DNA of 64,000 nucleotides from an uncultured Bacteroidales bacterium (GTDB taxonomy: Bacteria; Bacteroidota; Bacteroidia; Bacteroidales; UBA932). Both the position numbers and the translations under genes were made by a program. Numbering within the stretch: position 1 is the first letter of the stretch; every line of letters begins with the position of its first letter. Location of the stretch: positions 44,294-108,293 of the forward strand of contig CALURT010000007.1 in NCBI GenBank assembly GCA_944323245.1, written 5' to 3'. This document shows positions 47,050-55,154 of this stretch, piece by piece. The notes beneath the pieces are model-generated. The model searched no databases and was not told the origin of the DNA. It saw only the letters and a list, made by a program, of their open reading frames with translations.

Positions 47050-47469
47050 ATGATCTCTTATTATTTTGAAGATACCGACTTTGTTTTCAAGCAGAGGGCA
47101 CGTATTAAGAAGTGGCTTAAACTTGTGGCTGAAAGCGAAATACGACGAATAGGAGATGTTTCCGTAATCTTTTGTTCGGACAATTATATACTTGATATAA
47201 ACCAAAGGTATCTCAGTCACGATTATTTTACGGATATCATCACTTTTGATTATTGTGAGGGCGATATTCTTTCCGGTGACCTGTTCATAAGTGTGGATTC
47301 CGTACGTGAAAATTCCTTGGAGTACGGAACGGAATTCGAGGAAGAACTCCATCGGGTGATTGTACACGGCCTGCTTCATCTGATAGGTTATGATGATCAT
47401 GAAGAAGACGACATAAGAACTATGCGTCAGAAGGAAAATTATTATCTGTCTCTATTGGAACTTTTATAA
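47050..47469 (+). CDS. ybeY: Endoribonuclease YbeY (16S rRNA maturation)
   Basis: A 139-residue metal-dependent RNase for 16S rRNA 3'-end processing and ribosome quality control. The zinc motif [16 protein letters not shown] fits HGxLHLxGYDH apart from one extra acidic residue before the third ligand. The middle part ([32 protein letters not shown] and [13 protein letters not shown]) is typical. mnmG begins two bases after its stop, so the two are cotranscribed. Confidence 0.95.
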   Translation: MISYYFEDTDFVFKQRARIKKWLKLVAESEIRRIGDVSVIFCSDNYILDINQRYLSHDYFTDIITFDYCEGDILSGDLFISVDSVRENSLEYGTEFEEELHRVIVHGLLHLIGYDDHEEDDIRTMRQKENYYLSLLELL

Positions 47470-47470
47470 T

Positions 47471-49570
47471 ATGGATAACAGGTATGATGTAATCGTTGTC
47501 GGCGGCGGTCATGCCGGCTGTGAAGCGGCTATGGCGGCTTCCAAGATGAGTTCTTCCGTCCTTTTGATAACGATGGATATGAACAAGTTTGCCCAGATGT
47601 CCTGTAATCCTGCGGTTGGAGGAATTGCTAAGGGACAGATTGTTAAGGAGATAGATGCTCTTGGCGGGTACATGGGCATGGTGACGGACGCTTCTACCCT
47701 CCAATTCAGAATGCTGAACAGGTCCAAAGGTCCGGCCATGTGGAGCCCGCGGGCCCAATGTGATAAAAACTGCTTTTCTGCGTTATGGCGCAAAATCCTC
47801 GAAATTAATTGTAAATTAGATATTTACCAAGATATTGTAACATCTTTCCTCTTTGAGAATGAAAAAATTGCGGGGTGCTGTACAAATACCGGGGCTATTT
47901 TCAAATCTCAGACGGTTATTCTGACCGCCGGAACCTTTCTTGACGGCAGGTTGTTCATCGGAAGGACGGATTTTGAAGGAGGCAGGATAGGGGAGATGTC
48001 TTCGTACGGGCTCACTGCCCAGCTTGTCGAAAAGGGGCTGACGGCCGGAAGAATGAAAACAGGTACTCCTCCGAGGATTGATATTTCCTCGATAGATGTT
48101 TCAGGACTCTTGCCTCAGAAGGGTGATGAAAGTCCGGACAAGTTTTCTTATCTGCCGTATTTGTCCACTGCCCAGAACGGAACACCTCAGATGCAGTGTT
48201 TCATAGTTCATACCAATCCGGAAGTCCATGAAATTCTGCGCAGCGGTTTCGAGGAATCACCTCTTTTTTCGGGGAAAATCACAGGTATAGGTCCGAGGTA
48301 TTGTCCGAGTATTGAAGACAAGTTAAGGACGTTTGCCGGTAAGGATTCTCATCAGCTTTTCCTTGAACCGGAGGGAAGGTATTCGAATGAATACTATCTT
48401 CAGGGATTTTCTTCGTCACTTCCTTTACAGGTCCAGTTGGATGCACTTCACAGAATTGAAGGTTTGGAACATGCCAAAATATACAGGCCGGCATACGCTG
48501 TCGAATATGACTTTTTCGACCCTACACAATTAAAGGCAAGTCTTGAATCCAAGATTGTGGACGGTCTGTTTCTTGCCGGTCAGGTCAATGGTACTACCGG
48601 TTATGAGGAGGCGGCTGCGCAGGGACTGATGGCCGGAATCAATGCTCACCTGAAGTGTTCCGGAAAGGAGCCTTTTGTCCTGAAACGTGACGAGGCATAT
48701 ATAGGCGTGCTGATAGATGACCTGATTACCAAAGGTGTCGATGAGCCTTACAGGATGTTTACCTCAAGGGCTGAGTACAGGATTTTGCTCAGACAGGATA
48801 ATGCGGACATAAGGCTTACACCTGTGTCGTTCCGTTTGGGCCTTGCTGACAGGTTCAGGTATGATTTTACCATGAGAAAATATGAGCAAATCCGGAACTA
48901 TGAAGATTTCTTCGAGAATACATCTCTCAAGCCGGAAGTTCTCAATCCGTATTTGGATTCGGTAGGTTCTGCTCAGGTGACTTCCAAAAAGAAGATGTCA
49001 GAAATCTTGACCCGTCCACAGGTGAGTGTCCATGATTTGATGAACATTGTTCCACGTGGAACAATATCGAAAACAGAAAATATGGAAGACTATCGTCCGG
49101 CTCTTGATTTTCTGTCGCAAGGCACGACGTATGCGGAATTGGTTGAGGGAGAAAAACAATATCCGGATTTGAAAAGGTTTTCTAAAAATCAGGAGGAGGT
49201 GAATAATTCGTATTTGGACGCACTTTATATTCTCCGGTTCAATACGGAGTACCCTGTCTATTCCCTTCCGTTGGAAACATTCGAATCAAAAATAGCGGCT
49301 GCCTTCAAGTATGAAGTGCTCGAATCCGCTGAAATAGCCATTAAATATAAAGGGTATATAGAAAGGGAAAAAAGGATAGCGGAAAAGATAATGAGATTGG
49401 AAAATCTTTCTATTCCGGAAGGCTTCGATTTCGACAAGGTGGAAAGTCTGTCGATAGAGTGCCGGCAGAAATTGAAGAAGTATTCTCCGAGAACTATTGC
49501 CCAGGCGTCAAGAATATCCGGTGTCTCACCTGCAGACATTTCGGTTCTGCTGGTTTATTTTGGTAGGTAG
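47471..49570 (+). CDS. mnmG: tRNA uridine 5-carboxymethylaminomethyl modification enzyme MnmG (GidA), with an insertion
   Basis: A 699-residue FAD protein that, with MnmE, modifies wobble uridine 34 of several tRNAs. Motifs: [18 protein letters not shown] (FAD), [66 protein letters not shown] and [15 protein letters not shown], and the C-terminal [10 protein letters not shown] and [16 protein letters not shown]. Usual length is about 620-630. The excess is about 75 residues between [11 protein letters not shown] (about 515-525) and [12 protein letters not shown] (about 620), where E. coli has a short linker. A parS palindrome lies in the codons for NIVPRGT (525-531), at the start of this insertion. 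Confidence 0.95.
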   Translation: MDNRYDVIVVGGGHAGCEAAMAASKMSSSVLLITMDMNKFAQMSCNPAVGGIAKGQIVKEIDALGGYMGMVTDASTLQFRMLNRSKGPAMWSPRAQCDKNCFSALWRKILEINCKLDIYQDIVTSFLFENEKIAGCCTNTGAIFKSQTVILTAGTFLDGRLFIGRTDFEGGRIGEMSSYGLTAQLVEKGLTAGRMKTGTPPRIDISSIDVSGLLPQKGDESPDKFSYLPYLSTAQNGTPQMQCFIVHTNPEVHEILRSGFEESPLFSGKITGIGPRYCPSIEDKLRTFAGKDSHQLFLEPEGRYSNEYYLQGFSSSLPLQVQLDALHRIEGLEHAKIYRPAYAVEYDFFDPTQLKASLESKIVDGLFLAGQVNGTTGYEEAAAQGLMAGINAHLKCSGKEPFVLKRDEAYIGVLIDDLITKGVDEPYRMFTSRAEYRILLRQDNADIRLTPVSFRLGLADRFRYDFTMRKYEQIRNYEDFFENTSLKPEVLNPYLDSVGSAQVTSKKKMSEILTRPQVSVHDLMNIVPRGTISKTENMEDYRPALDFLSQGTTYAELVEGEKQYPDLKRFSKNQEEVNNSYLDALYILRFNTEYPVYSLPLETFESKIAAAFKYEVLESAEIAIKYKGYIEREKRIAEKIMRLENLSIPEGFDFDKVESLSIECRQKLKKYSPRTIAQASRISGVSPADISVLLVYFGR
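49046..49065. other. parS site (ParB-binding palindrome) inside mnmG
   Basis: ATTGTTCCACGTGGAACAAT is a perfect 20-base palindrome containing TGTTCCACGTGGAACA, the widely conserved parS consensus recognised by chromosomal ParB. In other bacteria parS sites cluster near the origin and often near gidA/mnmG. It lies about 8.3 kb from the proposed origin. parA and parB themselves are not in the window. Confidence 0.85.
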
Positions 49571-49586
49571 ATTTCGGTAAATAATT

Positions 49587-49600
49587 GTTCCACGTGGAAC
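49587..49600. other. Second parS site, between mnmG and ruvA
   Basis: GTTCCACGTGGAAC is a perfect 14-base palindrome with the parS core; the outer pair (T/T) is mismatched. It lies in the 42-base gap between the convergent stops of mnmG and ruvA, 541 bases from the first site. Confidence 0.8.
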
Positions 49601-49612
49601 TTTTATGCAAAA

Positions 49613-50200
49613 TCAAAGTTTTTTCAGTGCTGTCTTTATCAGGGATTCGATGCTTATATCCGGTGAATCTTTCAGAATCGATGACACCACTTTCTGCACG
49701 TTTGCCTTTGTGAAGCCCAGCAATACGAGTGCTGTGGTGGCTTCTTCCACAACTGCGCTGTTCGACTGATTCATCAGTAAAGGTGTATCTGCGCCTCCTC
49801 CTTTGAGAACTTTGTCCTTGAGTTCGAGTATAAGTCTTTGGGCACTTTTGAGACCTATGCCTTTTATGCTTTTGATTCTGTTTATGTCTTCGGCGATTAT
49901 TGCATTCCTGATTTCTTCAGAAGACAGGGAGGACAGCATCATCCGTGCGGTAGCAGCTCCGATACCGGATACTCCTATCAGCAGGCGGAAGAGTTCCCTT
50001 TCATCCTTGGTTCCGAATCCGTAATACAGCTCTTCGTCTTCCCGAAGGTAGTGATGGATATAGACGGTGGCGGACGTTTTTCCTTCAAGTTGCGAAAATG
50101 TCTGAAGGGATATGAGTATTTTGTAACCTATCCCATTGTTCTCGAGCGTCATTTCTGCAGGTCCGAGCTCTGTAATTTCCCCTTTGATGTAATCTATCAT
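49613..50200 (-). CDS. ruvA: Holliday junction branch-migration complex subunit RuvA
   Basis: A 195-residue DNA-binding subunit that recognises the four-way junction and loads RuvB. The OB-fold N-terminus is MIDYIKGEITELGPAEMTLENNGIGYKI. Two helix-hairpin-helix units follow (LIGVSGIGAATARMML and INRIKSIKGIGLKSAQRLILELKDKV). The C-terminal RuvB-binding domain ends ALVLLGFTKANVQKVVSSIL...IKTALKKL. It is a single gene on the strand opposite to its neighbours, separated from ruvB by 7.7 kb. Confidence 0.97.
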   Translation of the reverse strand: MIDYIKGEITELGPAEMTLENNGIGYKILISLQTFSQLEGKTSATVYIHHYLREDEELYYGFGTKDERELFRLLIGVSGIGAATARMMLSSLSSEEIRNAIIAEDINRIKSIKGIGLKSAQRLILELKDKVLKGGGADTPLLMNQSNSAVVEEATTALVLLGFTKANVQKVVSSILKDSPDISIESLIKTALKKL

Positions 50201-50223
50201 AAGTTTTCGGATTAATGAGTCTG

Positions 50224-50231
50224 CAAAATTA
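50224..50231 (-). promoter_or_regulatory. Putative -7 element TAATTTTG for ruvA
   Basis: On the minus strand this reads TAATTTTG, a match to TAnnTTTG, 23 bases before the ruvA ATG. The nearest TTG lies only 13 bases upstream. It pairs with the plus-strand element at 50265 in a 97-base divergent gap. Confidence 0.4.
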
Positions 50232-50264
50232 TCATATTTTATGTCAAAACATAATTAGTTTTGT

Positions 50265-50272
50265 TAAATTTG
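50265..50272 (+). promoter_or_regulatory. Putative -7 element TAAATTTG for sufS-sufE
   Basis: TAAATTTG matches TAnnTTTG, 25 bases before the sufS ATG. No TTG is placed at about -33. No iron- or Fe-S-responsive operator was recognised. Confidence 0.4.
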
Positions 50273-50297
50273 CGCGCTTCTTTATAGAGGATACGCA

Positions 50298-51524
50298 ATG
50301 ACGGTAAAAGAGATAAGGAACGAATTCCCTGTTTTGGACAGGAAAGTTTACGGCAAGGATTTAGTGTATTTCGACAATGCGGCGACCATGCAGAGACCTC
50401 GCAGGGTTATCGACCGCTGGAATGAAATATCGCTTGTATCCAATGCCAATATCCATCGTGCCGTCCATAAATTGGCCGATGAAGCTACCGAAGCATACGA
50501 AGAGGCGAGAACTGCCGTAAAGGACAGTATTCATGCTGCAGGCAGGGAAGAGATAATCTTTACTTCCGGAGTGACGGCATCCATCAATGCTGTTGCCTTT
50601 TCTTTCGGCGAAAAATTCGTCAGGGAAGGAGACGAGATTATCGTAAGCGAAGCCGAGCACCACTCCAATATTGTCCCATGGCAGATGCTATGTTCAAGGA
50701 AAGGTGCAATATTGAAACCTGTGCCTGTGGATGATGACGGCAAATTGGATGTCACAACTTTGAAATCCATGCTTTCAGACAGGACGCGTATGGTTTCCGT
50801 GACACATGTCTCCAATGTGCTCGGTCTCGTGAATCCGGTAAAGGAAATAACGGCGATATGTCATGAGCGCAATATTCCCGTACTTGTGGACGGGGCGCAG
50901 GGGATTGTGCATCTGGATGTCGATGTTTCGGATTTGGACTGTGATTTCTACGCGTTTTCCGGACATAAGGTATATGCCGCTCCCGGTACCGGTATCCTGT
51001 ACGGGAAGAAAAAATGGCTGGAGCAGATGCCTCCGTATATGGGAGGCGGAGAAATGGTCGGCACTGTCTCCTTCTCGGGAACCACATACGCCGAACTTCC
51101 TCTCAAATTCGAGGCAGGAACGCAGAATATTGCCGGAAATATTACCCTGAAGCCGGCACTTGGATTGGCGGATGCCCTGAAGCACGATGTTGAAATCCGC
51201 AGATATGAGGAAGATGTGAAGGAATATCTGTACGAAAAACTGACAGGATTCCCGGGGCTGACCCTGTTCGGCAGGACGAAGGACCTGAAGGAGAAAATAT
51301 CGCTTTTTTCCTTTGTCGTGGACGGAGTGCATCACGAGGATCTTGCCTTGCTCTTGGACAAAATGGGCATAGCCGTGCGTTCCGGACAGATGTGTGCGGA
51401 ACCGTTAATGGACAGGTTCGGGGTGACAGGAATGCTGAGAGCATCCCTTGCTCCTTATAATACTATGGAGGAGGCGGAATATTTTATCCGCTCTTTGGAA
51501 AAGGCAGTGGCAATGCTGCGGTAA
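50298..51524 (+). CDS. sufS: Cysteine desulfurase SufS
   Basis: A 408-residue PLP enzyme of the group II desulfurases that takes sulfur from cysteine for Fe-S cluster assembly. Motifs: YFDNAATMQRPRRVID, NIHRAVHKLADEAT, ASINAVAFSFGE, EAEHHSNIVPWQ, FSGHKVYAAPGTGILYGKK (PLP Lys) and AVRSGQMCAEPLM (persulfide Cys at about 366). The sufE gene starts 10 bases later and activates it. The scaffold genes sufB, sufC and sufD are not in the window. Confidence 0.96.
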   Translation: MTVKEIRNEFPVLDRKVYGKDLVYFDNAATMQRPRRVIDRWNEISLVSNANIHRAVHKLADEATEAYEEARTAVKDSIHAAGREEIIFTSGVTASINAVAFSFGEKFVREGDEIIVSEAEHHSNIVPWQMLCSRKGAILKPVPVDDDGKLDVTTLKSMLSDRTRMVSVTHVSNVLGLVNPVKEITAICHERNIPVLVDGAQGIVHLDVDVSDLDCDFYAFSGHKVYAAPGTGILYGKKKWLEQMPPYMGGGEMVGTVSFSGTTYAELPLKFEAGTQNIAGNITLKPALGLADALKHDVEIRRYEEDVKEYLYEKLTGFPGLTLFGRTKDLKEKISLFSFVVDGVHHEDLALLLDKMGIAVRSGQMCAEPLMDRFGVTGMLRASLAPYNTMEEAEYFIRSLEKAVAMLR

Positions 51525-51534
51525 CGATAATGAT

Positions 51535-51963
51535 ATGGAACAGGTAAAGACGTTGCAACAAGCTGAAAACGAAATAATTGATGAGTTTTCCATGTTCGAT
51601 GAATGGCTCGACAAGTATGAATATCTCATCGAATTGGGAAAAGCCCTTAAAGATTATCCTGAGGATAAAAAAACAGATGATAGACTTATAAAAGGTTGTC
51701 AATCAAGGGTTTGGTTGGATTATGAAATTAAAGACGGGAAAATTTTCTTCAATGCCGACAGCGATGCCATCATCACGAAAGGCATAATTTCCCTGTTGAT
51801 CAGGATTTATTCCGGCAGGACTCCTCAGGAAATAGCTGCTTCCGACTTTTCCGTCGTGGAAAAAATCGGCCTGAAGGAAAACCTTTCTCCGACAAGGGCG
51901 AACGGACTCGTGTCGATGATTGAAACGATACGTCGTGTTGCAGAAGAAAATATAGGACAATAA
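51535..51963 (+). CDS. sufE: Sulfur acceptor SufE
   Basis: A 142-residue protein that accepts persulfide sulfur from SufS. Active Cys at about 55 lies in LIKGCQSRVWL, followed by FNADSDAIITKGIISLLIRIYSGRTPQEI, the usual family core. The ATG at 51535 (MEQVKTLQQ) is chosen; the frame remains open upstream into sufS, but that part is not family-like. The gap to sufS is 10 bases. Confidence 0.96.
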   Translation: MEQVKTLQQAENEIIDEFSMFDEWLDKYEYLIELGKALKDYPEDKKTDDRLIKGCQSRVWLDYEIKDGKIFFNADSDAIITKGIISLLIRIYSGRTPQEIAASDFSVVEKIGLKENLSPTRANGLVSMIETIRRVAEENIGQ

Positions 51964-51975
51964 ATAATCCGTGTC

Positions 51976-52698
51976 ATGAAAAAATCAGTTGTCGTTATTG
52001 TTTTGTCTGTGTTGTTTGTTGCAACTGCTTCTGCTCAGGACCGGATTGTAAAAAATGATGCTTCGGAAATCGAAGCGAAAGTCATTACTATATCACCGGA
52101 TAAGGTAACGTATAAGAAATGGAGCAATCCGGATGGTCCGACATACGAGATGATGCGGTCGGACATTTTTTTCATACGCTATCAGAACGGTGAAAAGGAA
52201 ATTTTCAATGATTTTTCCAGGGAAACGAAACCGGAATCGAAATCCGACAGAAAAAAGATAAGTTTCCAGGCATATTCATATCTCGGTGCCGATTTCAATT
52301 CGGCCATGGGCGGTCCTACGCTGGATGTGAGTGCCGGAGTCCGCATTACCGATTATTTTTATGCAGGCTTGGAAACTGGATTTCACACCATGATGGCGGA
52401 TCTTTATGTCAGCACTTCCTATGCATTGTACCCATATTCCGTTTTCATGGTCGGGGGATATATCCCGATTGGATTGAATATGAAAGGATACCTTCCCGTG
52501 ACTGAAAAGTTTATGCCTTATCTTAACTGTACTTTAGGCGGGGCGATGGGGTGCATCGATTTTTCCGGCAGAGCGTTCTATTGCAATGTCGGTACAGGGT
52601 TTGATCTCGGCAGGTTTTCGTTCGGAATAGGTTATATGAATCTCGGAGGCACCATGCACAACGGATATGTGAAATTGGGCTATAAGTTTGGTAAATAA
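51976..52698 (+). CDS. Exported protein with a C-terminal beta-barrel-like domain, unknown function
   Basis: A 240-residue protein with a signal peptide (cleavage near TASAQ, residue 21). The N-terminal part (about 22-80), DRIVKNDASEIEAKVITISPDKVTYKKWSNPDGPTYEMMRSDIFFIRYQNGEKE, is a small domain common in exported Bacteroidales proteins. The C-terminal part (about 95-240) reads as alternating strands (GVRITDYFYAGLETGF, GTGFDLGRFSFGIGYMNLGG) ending in GYKFGK. I do not recognise a function. It sits between sufE (12 bases) and sufT (9 bases) and may be cotranscribed, though nothing links it to Fe-S assembly. Confidence 0.75.
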   Translation: MKKSVVVIVLSVLFVATASAQDRIVKNDASEIEAKVITISPDKVTYKKWSNPDGPTYEMMRSDIFFIRYQNGEKEIFNDFSRETKPESKSDRKKISFQAYSYLGADFNSAMGGPTLDVSAGVRITDYFYAGLETGFHTMMADLYVSTSYALYPYSVFMVGGYIPIGLNMKGYLPVTEKFMPYLNCTLGGAMGCIDFSGRAFYCNVGTGFDLGRFSFGIGYMNLGGTMHNGYVKLGYKFGK

Positions 52699-52707
52699 TT
52701 TTGGTAT

Positions 52708-53010
52708 ATGTCACTTGAAAGAGATATAATAAGAGCGTTGAGGCAGGTGTATGACCCGGAAATCCCTGTCAATATCTACGACCTCGGCCTGATATATGAG
52801 TTGAGGGTGGATGAGGGTCACAATGTGTATATACAGATGACGTTGACAGCTCCGAACTGTCCTATGGCGGATTTCGTCGTGGATGCAGTGAGGGCAGCCG
52901 TGGAGGATGTTCCCGGAGTGGTTTCCGCCAAAATAGAATTGGTATTCGATCCCGTGTGGGACAAAAGCCGCATGTCGGAAGAGGCATTGGTGGAATTGGG
53001 GCTCGACTGA
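52708..53010 (+). CDS. sufT: MIP18/DUF59-family Fe-S assembly factor (SufT-like)
   Basis: A 100-residue single-domain protein. RQVYDPEIPVNIYDLGLIYEL and MTLTAPNCPMADFVVDAVRAAV (conserved Cys) are the family core. SufT-type proteins support Fe-S cluster maturation or repair. Its position after sufS-sufE supports that role. A name such as paaD-like would also fit by sequence alone; context favours SufT. Confidence 0.88.
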   Translation: MSLERDIIRALRQVYDPEIPVNIYDLGLIYELRVDEGHNVYIQMTLTAPNCPMADFVVDAVRAAVEDVPGVVSAKIELVFDPVWDKSRMSEEALVELGLD

Positions 53011-53039
53011 GTTAACGGACAAGACAAGAGCCGAAGCGT

Positions 53040-53531
53040 ATGAAAGGTATTGACAGTGCTGTGGAGGTATATTTGGGACTCGGGACGAACCTCGGCGACA
53101 GGAAAGCCAATATTTCCGAAGCCTTGAAACGGCTCGACGGCGCATTCGGCTGCGGCTGTTCGGCATTGTCGGGATTTTATGAGACCGAACCGTGGGGATT
53201 CGAATCGGAAGACAGGTTTCTCAATGCCGCCGTCAGATACGACATTGTGCTGTCTCCCGATGAAATCCTCGGAATCTGCAAGGAGATTGAAGGAAAAATG
53301 GGAAGGCCTGCCGGAAAGCCCGAATACGGCCCGGACGGAAAAAGAATCTATTCATCGAGAATCATTGACGTGGATATCCTGCTTTACGGAACGGAAACAA
53401 TTGACTTGCCGGACCTGAAGATCCCCCACCCGCTGATGTCCGTGAGGGAATTTGTGATGAAACCGTTGTCCGAAATAATTTCAGGCAACATGAGGGCTGC
53501 TTTTCCTGCTCTTTTTGAAGAATATTGTTAA
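53040..53531 (+). CDS. folK: 2-Amino-4-hydroxy-6-hydroxymethyldihydropteridine diphosphokinase
   Basis: A 163-residue enzyme that pyrophosphorylates the pterin precursor in folate synthesis. Motifs: VYLGLGTNLGDRKANISEAL, FYETEPWGFESEDRFLNAAVRY, GKRIYSSRIIDVDILLYG (catalytic Asp pair) and IPHPLMSVREFVMKPLSEI. Full length. It follows sufT by 29 bases. Its product pathway feeds the folA/thyA pair elsewhere in the window. Confidence 0.96.
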   Translation: MKGIDSAVEVYLGLGTNLGDRKANISEALKRLDGAFGCGCSALSGFYETEPWGFESEDRFLNAAVRYDIVLSPDEILGICKEIEGKMGRPAGKPEYGPDGKRIYSSRIIDVDILLYGTETIDLPDLKIPHPLMSVREFVMKPLSEIISGNMRAAFPALFEEYC

Positions 53532-53536
53532 TTTTG
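53529..53536 (+). promoter_or_regulatory. Putative -7 element TAATTTTG for glyQS
   Basis: TAATTTTG matches TAnnTTTG and overlaps the folK stop, 45 bases before the glyQS ATG. The nearest TTG is only 11 bases upstream. Confidence 0.35.
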
Positions 53537-53581
53537 CAATTCATTTTCTGACAGATTGGAAAACAGATAAAATCAGATATT

Positions 53582-55123
53582 ATGACACAAGACGAACTTT
53601 TCAAGACTTTGGTAGCGCATTGTAAGGAATACGGATTCATTTTTCCTTCAAGTGAAATCTATGACGGTCTTGCAGCTGTGTATGATTACGGCCAGTTGGG
53701 CTCTGAACTGAAAAACAATATCAAGAGGTATTGGTGGGAAGCGATGGTAAGGCTTCATGAAAATATAGTCGGTATAGATTCCTGTATTTTCATGCATCCG
53801 AAAATCTGGGAAGCATCAGGCCATGTGGGAGCTTTCAATGACCCGCTTATCGATAACAAGGATTCCAAGAAAAGATACAGGGCTGATGTCCTGATAGAGG
53901 ACTATATCGGCAAATTGGAAGAAAAGACAAACAAGGAAGTGGAGAAGGCAAGGAAAAAATTCGGAGACGCTTTCGACGAGGCCAAATTCCGTGAAACAAA
54001 TCCGAATGTCCTCCGCAACCAGAAGAAAATCGACGAAGTAAGGAAACGCATGGCGGATGCCCTCAACGCCAACGACCTTGCTGCGCTGCGACAGATTATC
54101 ATCGACTGCGAGATAGTCTGTCCGATATCCGGTACCAAGAACTGGACGGAAGTGCGCCAGTTCAACCTCATGTTCAGCACCCAGCTCGGCAATACGTCCG
54201 ATGACACCAACGTCATCTATCTCCGTCCGGAGACTGCTCAGGGGATTTTCGTGAATTACCTCAATGTCCAGAAAACCGGACGCATGAAGATTCCTTTCGG
54301 AATCGCACAGATAGGCAAGGCGTTCAGAAATGAAATAGTCGCCCGCCAGTTCATTTTCAGGATGAGGGAATTCGAGCAGATGGAAATGCAGTTTTTCATC
54401 AAGCCTGGCACGGAACTCGACTGGTTCGCCAAATGGAAGGAGACACGTCTTGCATGGCACAAGGCACTCGGAATGGGAGACGGGAACTATCGTTTCCACG
54501 ACCACGAGAAATTGGCCCATTATGCCAACGCTGCCACCGACATAGAGTTCAATTTCCCGTTCGGATTCAAGGAACTCGAAGGAATACACTCGAGGACCGA
54601 TTTCGACCTCGGCAATCATCAGAAATTTTCCGGAAAGAAAATCCAGTATTTCGATCCTGAAAGCGGTGAAAGCTATACTCCGTACGTCATCGAGACGTCA
54701 ATCGGCGTAGACAGGATGGTCCTTGCCGTATTGTCGAACGCCTACAGGGAGGAAACCCTCGAAAACGGCGAAAAACGCGTGGTTCTCAGCATTCCTGCAC
54801 CTTTGGCTCCTGTCAAAGTGGCAGTGCTCCCGCTTATCAAGAAAGACGGACTTCCTGAGTTGGCGCAGAAGGTTATAGACGACCTGAAATACGATTTCAA
54901 CTGCCAGTATGACGAAAAAGACAGCATAGGCAAAAGATACCGCCGTCAGGACGCCATAGGAACGCCGTTCTGCGTTACCGTAGACCATGATTCTCTTGAA
55001 GACGGTTGCGTTACCATACGTCACAGGGACAGCATGCAGCAGGAGCGTGTGAAAATCGAAGCACTGCACGATATCATAGAGTCCTATACCGGAATGAAGA
55101 CTTTGCTCAAAAAGTTGAAATAA
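53582..55123 (+). CDS. glyQS: Glycyl-tRNA synthetase (dimeric, class II)
   Basis: A 513-residue enzyme of the homodimeric alpha2 type found in Bacteroidota, archaea and eukaryotes, not the alpha2beta2 GlyQ/GlyS type. Motifs: FIFPSSEIYDGLAAVYDYGQLGSELKNNIKRYWW near the start, RPETAQGIFVNYLNVQ, PFGIAQIGKAFRNEI and FIFRMREFEQMEMQFF (motif 2), ETSIGVDRMVLAVL (motif 3) and a C-terminal anticodon-binding domain (VAVLPLIKKDGLPELAQ). Charges tRNA-Gly. It has its own likely promoter and precedes sdaA by 31 bases. Confidence 0.97.
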   Translation: MTQDELFKTLVAHCKEYGFIFPSSEIYDGLAAVYDYGQLGSELKNNIKRYWWEAMVRLHENIVGIDSCIFMHPKIWEASGHVGAFNDPLIDNKDSKKRYRADVLIEDYIGKLEEKTNKEVEKARKKFGDAFDEAKFRETNPNVLRNQKKIDEVRKRMADALNANDLAALRQIIIDCEIVCPISGTKNWTEVRQFNLMFSTQLGNTSDDTNVIYLRPETAQGIFVNYLNVQKTGRMKIPFGIAQIGKAFRNEIVARQFIFRMREFEQMEMQFFIKPGTELDWFAKWKETRLAWHKALGMGDGNYRFHDHEKLAHYANAATDIEFNFPFGFKELEGIHSRTDFDLGNHQKFSGKKIQYFDPESGESYTPYVIETSIGVDRMVLAVLSNAYREETLENGEKRVVLSIPAPLAPVKVAVLPLIKKDGLPELAQKVIDDLKYDFNCQYDEKDSIGKRYRRQDAIGTPFCVTVDHDSLEDGCVTIRHRDSMQQERVKIEALHDIIESYTGMKTLLKKLK

Positions 55124-55154
55124 ATCCTTAGGAAACGTCGGAGTATTCGACTTT

